A DNA stretch of 13,154 nucleotides, from the NCBI GenBank assembly GCA_030637245.1, contig DAOVVI010000006.1, positions 1 to 13,154 on the forward strand, read 5' to 3'. Shown here in pieces: positions 1 through 7,146 of the stretch. Under the pieces are notes generated by a model, which saw nothing but the letters and a program-made list of their open reading frames with translations, did no database searches and was not told the origin of the DNA. Numbering within the stretch: position 1 is the stretch's first letter; each line of letters begins with the position of its first letter. The position numbers and the translations under genes are program-made. The DNA comes from Cyclobacteriaceae bacterium. GTDB taxonomy: Bacteria > Bacteroidota > Bacteroidia > Cytophagales > Cyclobacteriaceae.

Positions 1-134
1 GCTATGAAATTGTATATACCCTGGATGGGGGGGGGAAAAAATGGGAACTCACTTAGCATGATGTGGCAGAAAAAGACTTAGAAATGCTATCTGGAGGAGC
101 CGAGCAAGAGCAAGCGGATAGCGGTGGATGTTAA
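1..134 (+). pseudogene. possible disrupted 3' end of an upstream gene
   Basis: Seen: the frame ending at TAA 132-134 reads as plausible protein over its last 25 codons (57-131), ending SGGAEQEQADSGGC, in DNA richer in G and C than the spacer after it. The same frame has a TAG at 54-56, and upstream of that lies a run of nine G (27-35) followed by six A (36-41). Codons before the G run (YEIVYTLD) also read like protein. The simplest reading is a gene entering from the left whose frame is broken either by real decay or by an indel or assembly error near the homopolymers. I do not recognise the protein. Its extreme C-terminal cysteine is notable beside sulfurtransferase genes, but nothing more can be said. 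Confidence 0.25.
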
Positions 135-155
135 TATTATTTTTATTTTTTGAAT

Positions 156-189
156 CAATTAAACTTTTAGAACAATTAAACTTTTAAAA
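156..189 (+). repeat. 17-bp tandem repeat just before the rhodanese lipoprotein start
   Basis: Two copies of a 17-bp unit (CAATTAAACTTTTAGAA, then the same with AAA in place of GAA) lie at 156-172 and 173-189. A third partial copy (CAAT) runs into the start codon at 192. The first 14 bases of the two copies are identical. The repeat fills the leader where a ribosome would bind, so copy number could alter spacing or expression, but this is inference. It may simply be a recent slippage duplication. Confidence 0.7.
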
Positions 190-191
190 CA

Positions 192-1154
192 ATGAAAAAG
201 CTATTTCAATTATTATTCTTGATTGCGATTGTAAACATCGTATTCATCACAAGTTGTAAACAGAGTACTGATCCGGTTACTCCGGATAATAATTTTGCAA
301 CGCTAACAAATTATATGGCAGTTAATAATATGGATTTGCCGGACATATTATCAAGTTGGATCATAGTAGCTCCGACAGATATAAATGATGTTCAGGAATT
401 TGCTAATACCTATCATATTATTGACCTTAGAGAGATCGGAGATTATAATGCAGGTCATATTCAAGGAGCTGTTAACTCAACACTTTCCGGAATTCTTACA
501 GCAGCATCAGGAGCAACTAAGCCAATTTTGGTTGCCTGCTATACAGGTCAGACTGCAGGTCATGGAGTTGTAGCTTTACGATTAAGTGGTTATAGTGATG
601 CTGTAGTTCTGAAATGGGGAATGAGTGGTTGGAGCTCTGATCTTTCCGGGCCATGGAGTGGAGCTACTGGAGATGCAGGAGTTGGTAATCCAAATTGGTC
701 AGCCACTAACACAACTCACGCAGATGAAACCTTTGACACACCTCAATTATCAGTTTCTGCAACCGGTGGAGCTGAAATCCTGGCTGAACGTGTGATAACT
801 TTGATAAATGGTGGTTTTAAAGGGGTGACTAATGGTGATGTACTTGGTACTCCTACAAATTATCACATAAATAATTACTGGGCAAAAGAAGATGTCGATC
901 ATTATGGTCATATTGCAACTGCATACAGAACCAGTCCTTTGTCAATTTCAAATATCACCGCTATAAATCCATTAAAACCAGTAGCTACTTACTGTTGGAC
1001 AGGGCAGACTTCTTCGATGATAACCGCGTATCTTTCTGTGATAGGTTATAATGCTGTAAGCCTGAAATTTGGTACAAATGGAATGATATACGATGTACTC
1101 GAAACTCATCAATATACTGTTCCGGCTATTGATCTACCTCTTTCACAGGACTAA
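192..1154 (+). CDS. double-rhodanese lipoprotein
   Basis: A 320-residue envelope lipoprotein with two rhodanese-like sulfurtransferase domains. Residues 1-21 are a lipoprotein signal peptide with lipobox ITSC, so Cys22 is the predicted lipidated residue. Domain 1 (about 50-150) has a rhodanese start motif (IIDLREIGDYNAGHIQGAV) and active-site loop ACYTGQTAG with Cys116. Domain 2 (about 190-310) has YCWTGQTSS with Cys268. These are the only cysteines in the protein: one lipid anchor and two active sites. Both loops share CxTGQ, unlike the CRxGxR type. Classical tandem rhodaneses keep only the C-terminal cysteine, so two intact sites are unusual. Rhodaneses move sulfane sulfur from donors such as thiosulfate or persulfides to acceptors; the donor here is unknown. 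The residues after Cys22 show no obvious acidic surface-export signal, so the protein may face the periplasm. A terminator-like hairpin separates it from the porin gene. Start chosen because it gives the complete signal peptide. Confidence 0.88.
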   Translation: MKKLFQLLFLIAIVNIVFITSCKQSTDPVTPDNNFATLTNYMAVNNMDLPDILSSWIIVAPTDINDVQEFANTYHIIDLREIGDYNAGHIQGAVNSTLSGILTAASGATKPILVACYTGQTAGHGVVALRLSGYSDAVVLKWGMSGWSSDLSGPWSGATGDAGVGNPNWSATNTTHADETFDTPQLSVSATGGAEILAERVITLINGGFKGVTNGDVLGTPTNYHINNYWAKEDVDHYGHIATAYRTSPLSISNITAINPLKPVATYCWTGQTSSMITAYLSVIGYNAVSLKFGTNGMIYDVLETHQYTVPAIDLPLSQD

Positions 1155-1160
1155 AACCTA

Positions 1161-1192
1161 AAAAACCCTGGATAATGTTCAGGGTTTTTTTT
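1161..1192 (+). terminator. intrinsic terminator or attenuator after the rhodanese lipoprotein
   Basis: AAAAACCCTG (1161-1170) pairs with CAGGGTTTTT (1180-1189) around a 9-nt loop, and the T run continues to 1192. The hairpin begins six bases after the stop codon. The next gene starts only 20 bases beyond it on the same strand, so partial read-through would set a ratio between lipoprotein and porin transcripts (inference). Confidence 0.8.
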
Positions 1193-1211
1193 CAACTTAA
1201 AAACAAAGGAG

Positions 1212-2291
1212 ATGAAAAAGATATTAATTATACTTGGGATAACACTTTTGTGTTTACCAATCATGTCAAGAGGACAAGGATGCTCAGCCCCCAGCTCAGA
1301 TGAAGGAGTAGTATTATGGGGATATCTTCAACCTGAGTTTGGAGCCCAATTCACAGATGATACCCAGGCTGCATTTCAGTTTAGAAGAATGCGTATAGGG
1401 GTAATGGGAAATATCCCTTACGATTTTAGTTATTATGTAATGTTGGAGACAAGTCAATTTTTAAATCCCAACAAAACCGGGCCATTTTTAATGGATGCTT
1501 TTGTCAGCTATAATCGATTTAAAAATATGAGAATTGCACTTGGATCATTCAAATATCAGTTTGGCCGTGAATTGAGTATGCCATGCCATGGGCTTTACAC
1601 AATAAACCGTTCAAAAATGGTAGATGAGCTTACCGCAAATTTAAATGGCGGAAACCGGGATATTGGTTTGATGCTGCTAGGCGGAAGCGACACTACATTT
1701 TTTACCTATAGTGCTTCTATAACAAATGGTACGGGTATGTTTCAAACGGATAATAACCTGCTTGATACATATTCATTAAATGGAAGAGTAACCATTCAAC
1801 CACTCAAAGGGCTCTATTTTGGTGCGAGCGCGCGAACTACACAAAGTCCTCCTGAAGCTGAAGGTGTGGAAGATGATGACACTAAACTCCGGTATGGATT
1901 TGATGCACAATATAGTTTCAAAAATTTCACCTTACTTGGTGAATATATTCATGGAAAGGATGAAGGATCCTACACCGAAGGTGGCGGATGCGGTGGAGAC
2001 GCTGTTACTAAAACCGGTACAAATAATGCCAATGGATTTTACGTAATGGCTGTCTATAGAACAAACTCAAATTTTGAGCCTGTATATAAAATCGAAAGCT
2101 ATGAAACCATAAAAAGTGATGGAGGAGATGTTCCGACGAACGTGGAGGAATCATCTATATGCCAAACATTTGGTCTTAACTATTATCCGAATGATTGGAC
2201 AAGGCTTCAACTTAATTACATTTATAGAGCTGAATTGCCAAAAGAAATTAACAACGATATGCTGTTACTTCAATTACAAGTCAGATTTTAA
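1212..2291 (+). CDS. porin-like outer-membrane beta-barrel (OprO/OprP type)
   Basis: A 359-residue outer-membrane protein. A signal peptide covers about residues 1-22. The mature part has the alternating pattern of amphipathic beta strands and ends LLQLQVRF, with the terminal Phe typical of barrel insertion. The early segment (GYLQPEFGAQF, then FQFRRMRIGVMGNIPYDFSYYVMLE, then LMDAFVSYNRF and IALGSFKYQFGRE) matches my memory of the phosphate-selective porin O/P family, where RxRxGxxG and a substrate-facing strand are usual. Substrate cannot be read from sequence. The mature protein has four cysteines (24, 125, 260, 317), one in a glycine-rich probable loop (GGGCGGD), which is many for a barrel. 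It lies between two rhodanese genes and is 11 nt from the downstream one, so I infer uptake of a sulfur compound or a related anion. AAAGGAG abuts the ATG directly, too close for normal Shine-Dalgarno use; the start rests on the signal peptide. Confidence 0.82.
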   Translation: MKKILIILGITLLCLPIMSRGQGCSAPSSDEGVVLWGYLQPEFGAQFTDDTQAAFQFRRMRIGVMGNIPYDFSYYVMLETSQFLNPNKTGPFLMDAFVSYNRFKNMRIALGSFKYQFGRELSMPCHGLYTINRSKMVDELTANLNGGNRDIGLMLLGGSDTTFFTYSASITNGTGMFQTDNNLLDTYSLNGRVTIQPLKGLYFGASARTTQSPPEAEGVEDDDTKLRYGFDAQYSFKNFTLLGEYIHGKDEGSYTEGGGCGGDAVTKTGTNNANGFYVMAVYRTNSNFEPVYKIESYETIKSDGGDVPTNVEESSICQTFGLNYYPNDWTRLQLNYIYRAELPKEINNDMLLLQLQVRF

Positions 2292-2302
2292 AATTAAAAA
2301 TC

Positions 2303-3160
2303 ATGAAAAAAATAAATATTCTATTATTACTTATATTCTTAATTCCGATAAGTTTTGTTAACGGACAAGATATTATTAGCGCACAAGAACTGGCAAAAAT
2401 TATTAAAAAGGATAATGTAGTGCTGGTTTCCGCAAGAACTGCATCCGATTATAAAAAAGTACACATTACGGGTGCAGTCCATATAAATCACACTGATTTG
2501 TATAATGAAGTTCCGGTCAAAAATATGTTGAAAAACCCAGGAGAAATAGCAACGATCCTTGGATCAAAAGGGATTAGCGAATCTAAAACCATTGTGTTGT
2601 ATGATGATGGTACAGGCAAATACTCAGGAAGATTGTATTGGATTTTAAGCTATTTGGGTGCAAAGGATGTAAAAATTCTTGACGGTCATATGGATGCATG
2701 GAAGGCAGCGCGAAAGCCGGTCACTAAAAACCCAACAAAAATCAAACCTGCAACTTTCACAGCAAAGGTTGATAAGGCTAAGATCGCAACCATGGCTCAG
2801 GTGAAAGCTGCAAATGGTAGTGCAAGTTCTGTTATTGTCGATGCGCGTGCTCCGGAAGAATATAAAGGAGCAGCAACAACGGAATTAAGAAAGGGCCATA
2901 TCCCTGGAGCAGTAAATATTGAGTTCAAAAATATGATGGACGCAAAAGGTAAATTAAAGTCTGTGGCAGAACTCCAAAAAATATTTGATGCTGCCGGAGT
3001 CACAAAAGACAAAGAAGTTATTCTTTATTGTGAGTCAGGAGTGAGAGCAGGTATAATATATTTTACTTTGTGTTCAGCGCTTAATTACACAAAAGTAAAG
3101 GTGTATGATGGGGCATATTTAGAATGGCAAGCGGCTTCTGCAAATAAAGTTGAAGTGTAA
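2303..3160 (+). CDS. exported tandem-rhodanese sulfurtransferase (thiosulfate type)
   Basis: A 285-residue two-domain sulfurtransferase with an N-terminal signal peptide (about residues 1-21, ending SFVNG), so probably periplasmic. Domain 1 (about 25-140) keeps the fold motifs (VLVSARTASDYKKVHITGAV, ILDGHMDAWK), but its active-site position reads VLYDDGTGKYSGR with no cysteine, as is normal for the inactive N-terminal half of this family. Domain 2 (about 155-280) has VIVDARAPEEYKG, KGHIPGAVNIE and active loop LYCESGVRAG with catalytic Cys243. CxxGxR is the thiosulfate-sulfurtransferase pattern rather than the CGxGVT loop of 3-mercaptopyruvate sulfurtransferases; specificity remains inference. 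It follows the porin gene by 11 nt and a strong hairpin follows it, so the two are probably co-transcribed. Family length without the signal is about 270-285, so the protein is complete. Confidence 0.92.
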   Translation: MKKINILLLLIFLIPISFVNGQDIISAQELAKIIKKDNVVLVSARTASDYKKVHITGAVHINHTDLYNEVPVKNMLKNPGEIATILGSKGISESKTIVLYDDGTGKYSGRLYWILSYLGAKDVKILDGHMDAWKAARKPVTKNPTKIKPATFTAKVDKAKIATMAQVKAANGSASSVIVDARAPEEYKGAATTELRKGHIPGAVNIEFKNMMDAKGKLKSVAELQKIFDAAGVTKDKEVILYCESGVRAGIIYFTLCSALNYTKVKVYDGAYLEWQAASANKVEV

Positions 3161-3232
3161 TAAGAATAACTCGAGTTAAATTGCTTTAGAATAAAGATTT
3201 AAAAACTTTGTTTTTATTCATAGCAAATGATG

Positions 3233-3265
3233 AAGCCGCTGTCATATTTTATGATGGTGGCTTTT
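3233..3265 (+). terminator. intrinsic terminator ending the rhodanese-porin cluster
   Basis: AAGCCGCTGTCAT (3233-3245) pairs with ATGATGGTGGCTT (3251-3263) around ATTTT, giving a 13-bp stem followed by TTTT (3262-3265). Three pairs are G-U or U-G in the + strand RNA and would be A-C mismatches in the opposite RNA, so the hairpin is specific to rightward transcription. It lies about 70 bases after the sulfurtransferase stop codon. Confidence 0.8.
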
Positions 3266-3439
3266 CAATTAAAAAGGGTTGTACACAGCCTGCCGGACAG
3301 ATTAGTCAATCTCATTTTCAATCAGCACCAGACTGCTTCGATACCTCTCAAATGAATTTTGACGCTTTAACAAATCCTCCTTATTACCATTTTTTAAATG
3401 ATTTTCATAACTTGGCATTGGATTTTAAGAAGAGGATTC

Positions 3440-4060
3440 ATGAACAAGAAAATTTTTGTGTCGGCTATAGCGGTTGGATTTGTTATTATTAGCCTCTATA
3501 CTATACGGGGTTCCAGTGAGAATACAGACGGGTATGTTGAAGAAATGGAAGCGATTCGAATTGAAAAAAACGAAGAATTAAAAACTTCTGAAGAATCGCC
3601 ATTGACTGACGAACAAAAAGAAACATTTAAATCGCTTAGTTATTTTCCTGTTGTTGAGAAATATAAGGTAAACGCTGAGTTCCATCAAAATAATCGTGAG
3701 CAAATTGTGAAGATATCCATAACAAACGGAAGCCAACGGGAGTACATGGTATTTGGGAGCGCCCACTTTCATCTAAATGGCAAAGAACTTAATTTGACCG
3801 TGTACAAACCTGTTAAGTCAAATTCAGATTACCTGTTTATTCCATTCTATGATAAAACAAGCGCTGATCAAACCTACGGTGGCGGAAGGTATGTAGAACC
3901 GGAGCTTATCGAAGGAGGAAAAATAGAGATAGACTTTAATACTGCCTACAATCCATATTGTGCTTACAATCATTCATTTAGATGTCCGATTCCTCCGCAA
4001 GAAAATAATTTAAAAGTTTCTATTCTGGCAGGAGAAAAGATACCTGATTTTGTCCATTAA
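3440..4060 (+). CDS. DUF1684 family exported protein
   Basis: A 206-residue protein of unknown function. I recognise DUF1684 from its conserved C-terminal half: FKSLSYFPVVEKYKV (about 61-75), then a YMVFGSAHFHLNGKELNLTV segment, YGGGRYVEPE, DFNTAYNPYCAYN and CPIPPQENNLKVSILAGEK near the end. Two conserved cysteines sit in that last block. No enzymatic activity is established to my knowledge. Residues 1-21 form one hydrophobic segment after MNKK, so the protein is exported or membrane-anchored. I chose the ATG at 3440 over the ATG at 3398 because it begins the signal segment and follows AAGAAGAGG at a workable distance; the upstream residues are not signal-like. It stands alone, with a terminator before it and a 345-bp gap after it. 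It may be unrelated to the sulfur cluster. Confidence 0.85.
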   Translation: MNKKIFVSAIAVGFVIISLYTIRGSSENTDGYVEEMEAIRIEKNEELKTSEESPLTDEQKETFKSLSYFPVVEKYKVNAEFHQNNREQIVKISITNGSQREYMVFGSAHFHLNGKELNLTVYKPVKSNSDYLFIPFYDKTSADQTYGGGRYVEPELIEGGKIEIDFNTAYNPYCAYNHSFRCPIPPQENNLKVSILAGEKIPDFVH

Positions 4061-4405
4061 CATCTATTATTCGTAAAATTTTCTCCTATAGAGATGAGGA
4101 GTTTAAGCTCATTTCAAATAATTGAATTGCAAATAAATCTAAATTTTCAAAAGCAATCATTGAAGTACCGACCAGTCTGCCTGTGTGGTACATGTGCCGT
4201 AAATTCTAACCCAATATTAATTTCTGAAATTATTTCCTGAATTAATCAGGTTAATTTTCTCTTCAATAAAAGTAAATACTATTTTTGCGGACAATTTTAG
4301 AGGTTGTTCCTCTTTTGCAAACATTCATAGATTATAAATACAATCCTTTGTTTTTTATAATAGCGCTGATGTTTGGTGATTTGAACAAAACAAAAAATTT
4401 GGAAA
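4061..4405. other. 345-bp intergenic region with pheT leader
   Basis: No gene is supported here. A weak hairpin (CTCCT 4083-4087 with AGGAG 4097-4101, followed by TTT) could end the DUF1684 transcript. A G+C-richer island at 4165-4191 is flanked by an inverted GTACC/GGTAC. A promoter candidate sits at 4280-4287. A small hairpin follows it (AGAGG 4299-4303 with CCTCT 4309-4313, then TTT). A 17-codon reading frame (4369-4422) overlaps the pheT start in another frame. None of the hairpins is strong. Confidence 0.6.
4280..4287 (+). promoter_or_regulatory. candidate Bacteroidetes -7 box for pheT
   Basis: TATTTTTG followed by CGG matches TAnnTTTG exactly and sits about 120 bases before the pheT start. 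I could not find a clear TTG at the expected -33 distance, so only half of the promoter is supported. If used, transcription would begin near 4293 with a leader of about 110 nt. Confidence 0.45.
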
Positions 4406-6826
4406 ATGAAAATTTCCCTTAATTGGCTGAAAGAATATATTGAAATAAAAGAAACACCTGAGGAGATTGCACACATTCTCACTATGACAGGACTTGAAGT
4501 GGAGGGTGTTGAAACTGTAGAAACCATTAAAGGAGGGTTGAAAGGAGTTGTGATTGGAGAGGTGATGGAATGTAAGAAGCATCCGAATGCAGATAAACTA
4601 AGCATCACCAAAGTAGATATTGGAGAACTGGAACTTTCACCAATCGTTTGTGGAGCTCCCAATGTGACAAAGGGACAGAAGGTATTAGTGGCCAAAGTCG
4701 GAGCAACGCTTTTTACCGATGGGAGTGATGGGTTTAAGATTAAAAAAGCCAAAATCAGGGGAGAGGTTTCTATGGGCATGATTTGTGCGGAAGACGAGCT
4801 TGGTCTTGGAGCTAATCATGATGGCATCATGGTTTTGCATACAGACTTACCAAACGGATCGGAGGCAAGAGCATATTTCAATATTGAAGATGACGTGATT
4901 TTTGAAATAGGCCTGACACCCAATCGAGCAGATGGCATGTCCCATATTGGTGTTGCCAGGGACCTAAAGGCTGTCCTCGAAAGAGAAGTGAACTGGCCGG
5001 ATGTTGCTGATTTCACAGTCGATAATAATTCATCAAAAATCCATGTCAGTGTTGAAGACAAAGTCGGCTGCCCAAGATATTCAGGTGTTTCCATTTCAAA
5101 TGTCACCATCAAAGAATCTCCGGCATGGATGAAAAGCCATCTTTTATCCATTGGCCAGACGCCGATTAATAATGTGGTTGACGTCACTAATTTCATACTT
5201 CATGAGATCGGTCAGCCATTACATGGATTTGACGCCGACAAAATCCATGGCAATAAAGTCATTGTAAAAACCTTGCCACAGGATACCAGGTTTGTAACCC
5301 TGGACGAAAAAGAGTATAAACTCTATGACACCGATCTTATGATTTGCGATAAAAAAGGAGGGATGTGTATCGCAGGGGTTTTTGGAGGTCTGGAAAGTGG
5401 CGTCAGCGAGCAAACAAAAAATATTTTCCTTGAAAGCGCCTGTTTCTCTCCGGATTATGTGAGAAAAACAAGTTTAGTTCATGGATTAAAGACAGACTCT
5501 GCTTTTAGGTTTGAGCGTGGAACTGATCCTTTAAATACCGTATATGCATTAAAAAGAGCTGCAATGCTCATAAAAGAGTTGGCCGGAGGGAAAATCACAT
5601 CAGAAGTCATTGATGTATATCCTGATGAAATCAAGCCGGTTGAGGTTAGCATGATATATAAAAATATTGACCGCTTAATTGGTAAATCCATAGGTAAAGA
5701 GGTCATATTCAATATCCTTAAAAACCTCGATATAGAAATCAAAAATAAAAGTGCCAATGGATTTATTGCCAAAATTCCACCTTACCGTGTGGATGTAACT
5801 AGAGAAGCAGATGTTATTGAAGAAATTTTGAGAATTTACGGTTATGAAAATATTGAGTTAAAAAAGACACTGTCGAGTAATTATCTTGCGGATTTCCCAG
5901 AGGTCACACCCGAATCCACCCAACATAAGGCTTCTGATTTACTAGTCTCGAATGGTTTTTATGAAATTAGCACAAATTCGCTAACTAAATCTTCGTATGC
6001 AGAAAATGCCTCATTCCTGAATGACAATGAAAATGTAACTATTCTCAATAAATTGAGCGAGGATTTAGGTGTGCTAAGACAGAGTTTACTATTTACAGGT
6101 CTGGAAGTAATTTCTCATAATATCAATAGAAAGCAAAATAATCTTAAGTTATTTGAATTTGGTTCTGTTTATAAAAAATCAACACAAAATAAGTATGAAG
6201 AAAAATATTACCTGGGTCTTTGGTTCACAGGCCAAAATAGCCAGGAGTCCTGGATTGCCAAAAATAAACCTGTCGAGTTTCATGATTTGTCAGTTATAGT
6301 TCTTAAGTTAATTGAAAAATTAACCGCTGATCGATATAAGTCTTTTATTCTTGAAGAGGAAATTTTTAAATTTGGTTTAGGTATAATTCAAAATGATTTT
6401 AATGTAGCAAAAATTGGACTTTTAAATAAAAATATCACAAATCTGTTGTCCATTGAACAGGAAGTTTTTTATGCCGAAATAGATTTTGAAAGGTTACTTT
6501 CTTCTATTAAAACAGGATTTAATGCAGAAGAAATATCCAAATTTCCGGAGGTTAAACGGGATTTGTCATTAGTTCTGGACAAATCTGTAACGTTTGAACA
6601 AATCAGAGAAGTAGTTGCTGACAGGGAATTTTCAGGCATACTCAAAGACATTAATGTTTTTGATTACTATGTAGGAGAAAAGATAGAAAAAGACAAAAAA
6701 GCTTATGCATTAAGTTTTATATTGCAAGATAAAACCAAAACTTTGACCGATAAGGTAATTGAAAAAATTATGAATCGGCTAATGAAAAAATTTGAATCGA
6801 ATCTAGGGGCTGTTATTAGACAATAA
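4406..6826 (+). CDS. pheT: phenylalanyl-tRNA synthetase beta subunit
   Basis: An 806-residue beta chain of the cytoplasmic (alpha-beta)2 synthetase that charges tRNA-Phe; the beta chain carries tRNA-binding and editing functions. Domains in order: N-terminal segment (ISLNWLKEYIEI); EMAP-type tRNA-binding domain at about 40-150 (HPNADKLSITKVDIG); GLTPNRADGMSHIGVARDL at about 169-187; B3/B4 editing region at about 210-390 (FILHEIGQPLHGFDADKI, FERGTDP near 370); B5 region with PPYRVDVTREADVIEEILRI near 458; a degenerate catalytic-like core; and a C-terminal ferredoxin-fold anticodon-binding domain at about 713-806 (FPEVKRDLSLVLDKSVTF, and LTDKVIEKIMNRL near the end). Length is normal for the family. 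pheS is not adjacent, unlike the pheST operons of E. coli and Bacillus. The next gene starts 2 bases after the stop codon, so pheT probably heads the downstream operon. Confidence 0.97.
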   Translation: MKISLNWLKEYIEIKETPEEIAHILTMTGLEVEGVETVETIKGGLKGVVIGEVMECKKHPNADKLSITKVDIGELELSPIVCGAPNVTKGQKVLVAKVGATLFTDGSDGFKIKKAKIRGEVSMGMICAEDELGLGANHDGIMVLHTDLPNGSEARAYFNIEDDVIFEIGLTPNRADGMSHIGVARDLKAVLEREVNWPDVADFTVDNNSSKIHVSVEDKVGCPRYSGVSISNVTIKESPAWMKSHLLSIGQTPINNVVDVTNFILHEIGQPLHGFDADKIHGNKVIVKTLPQDTRFVTLDEKEYKLYDTDLMICDKKGGMCIAGVFGGLESGVSEQTKNIFLESACFSPDYVRKTSLVHGLKTDSAFRFERGTDPLNTVYALKRAAMLIKELAGGKITSEVIDVYPDEIKPVEVSMIYKNIDRLIGKSIGKEVIFNILKNLDIEIKNKSANGFIAKIPPYRVDVTREADVIEEILRIYGYENIELKKTLSSNYLADFPEVTPESTQHKASDLLVSNGFYEISTNSLTKSSYAENASFLNDNENVTILNKLSEDLGVLRQSLLFTGLEVISHNINRKQNNLKLFEFGSVYKKSTQNKYEEKYYLGLWFTGQNSQESWIAKNKPVEFHDLSVIVLKLIEKLTADRYKSFILEEEIFKFGLGIIQNDFNVAKIGLLNKNITNLLSIEQEVFYAEIDFERLLSSIKTGFNAEEISKFPEVKRDLSLVLDKSVTFEQIREVVADREFSGILKDINVFDYYVGEKIEKDKKAYALSFILQDKTKTLTDKVIEKIMNRLMKKFESNLGAVIRQ

Positions 6827-6828
6827 AC

Positions 6829-7125
6829 ATGAAAAGAGATCGGCTTAACAATGAACTTCAAACGCTTGAAAGAAAAATCAGGCTCTTAATGACACAGTAT
6901 TCCCAGGAGAAAAAAAACAGTAATGATCTGGAAAATCAAAACCTCGAATTAAAAACCCTTCTCGATTCCAAAGAACAGCAAATCATAGATTTTCAAAATA
7001 AGATTAAAATTAGTACTATTGTAGATAGTATTTCTGTGGGAGAATCTGAGGCTACAGAGGTTAAAAATAAAATCGATGACTACATCAAAGAAATTGATAA
7101 GTGTATCAACCAATTGAGTAGATAA
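6829..7125 (+). CDS. small coiled-coil protein between pheT and zapA
   Basis: A 98-residue protein with no signal peptide or membrane segment. Residues 1-60 are a charged heptad-like helix rich in Leu, Glu, Gln and Lys (LNNELQTLERKIRLL, then NDLENQNLELKTLLDSKEQQ), a probable parallel coiled coil. A short linker (STIVDSISVGESEA) leads to a second helix, VKNKIDDYIKEIDKCINQL, at about 78-96. The start is 2 bases after the pheT stop and the stop is 21 bases before zapA, so it is translated as part of the same operon. I do not know a named family. Size, coiled coil and position next to zapA resemble the ZapA partner ZapB of proteobacteria, but this is inference and sequence homology is not claimed. 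Confidence 0.85.
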   Translation: MKRDRLNNELQTLERKIRLLMTQYSQEKKNSNDLENQNLELKTLLDSKEQQIIDFQNKIKISTIVDSISVGESEATEVKNKIDDYIKEIDKCINQLSR

Positions 7126-7146
7126 TAGAGATATATCTTATCGTAA

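Noticed and set aside
3398..3439. Longer start for the DUF1684 gene at 3398
   Set aside because: It would put 14 residues before the signal segment. The ATG at 3440 has a purine-rich site (AAGAAGAGG) and begins directly with a normal MNKK signal start.
3208..3492. 94-residue open frame overlapping the DUF1684 start
   Set aside because: It runs through the terminator hairpin at 3233-3265, has no recognisable domain or signal, and overlaps the better supported start at 3440 in another frame.
4297..4779. 160-residue minus-strand frame over the pheT leader and 5' end
   Set aside because: It is a shadow of pheT with low-complexity Ser/Thr/Pro composition and no domain.
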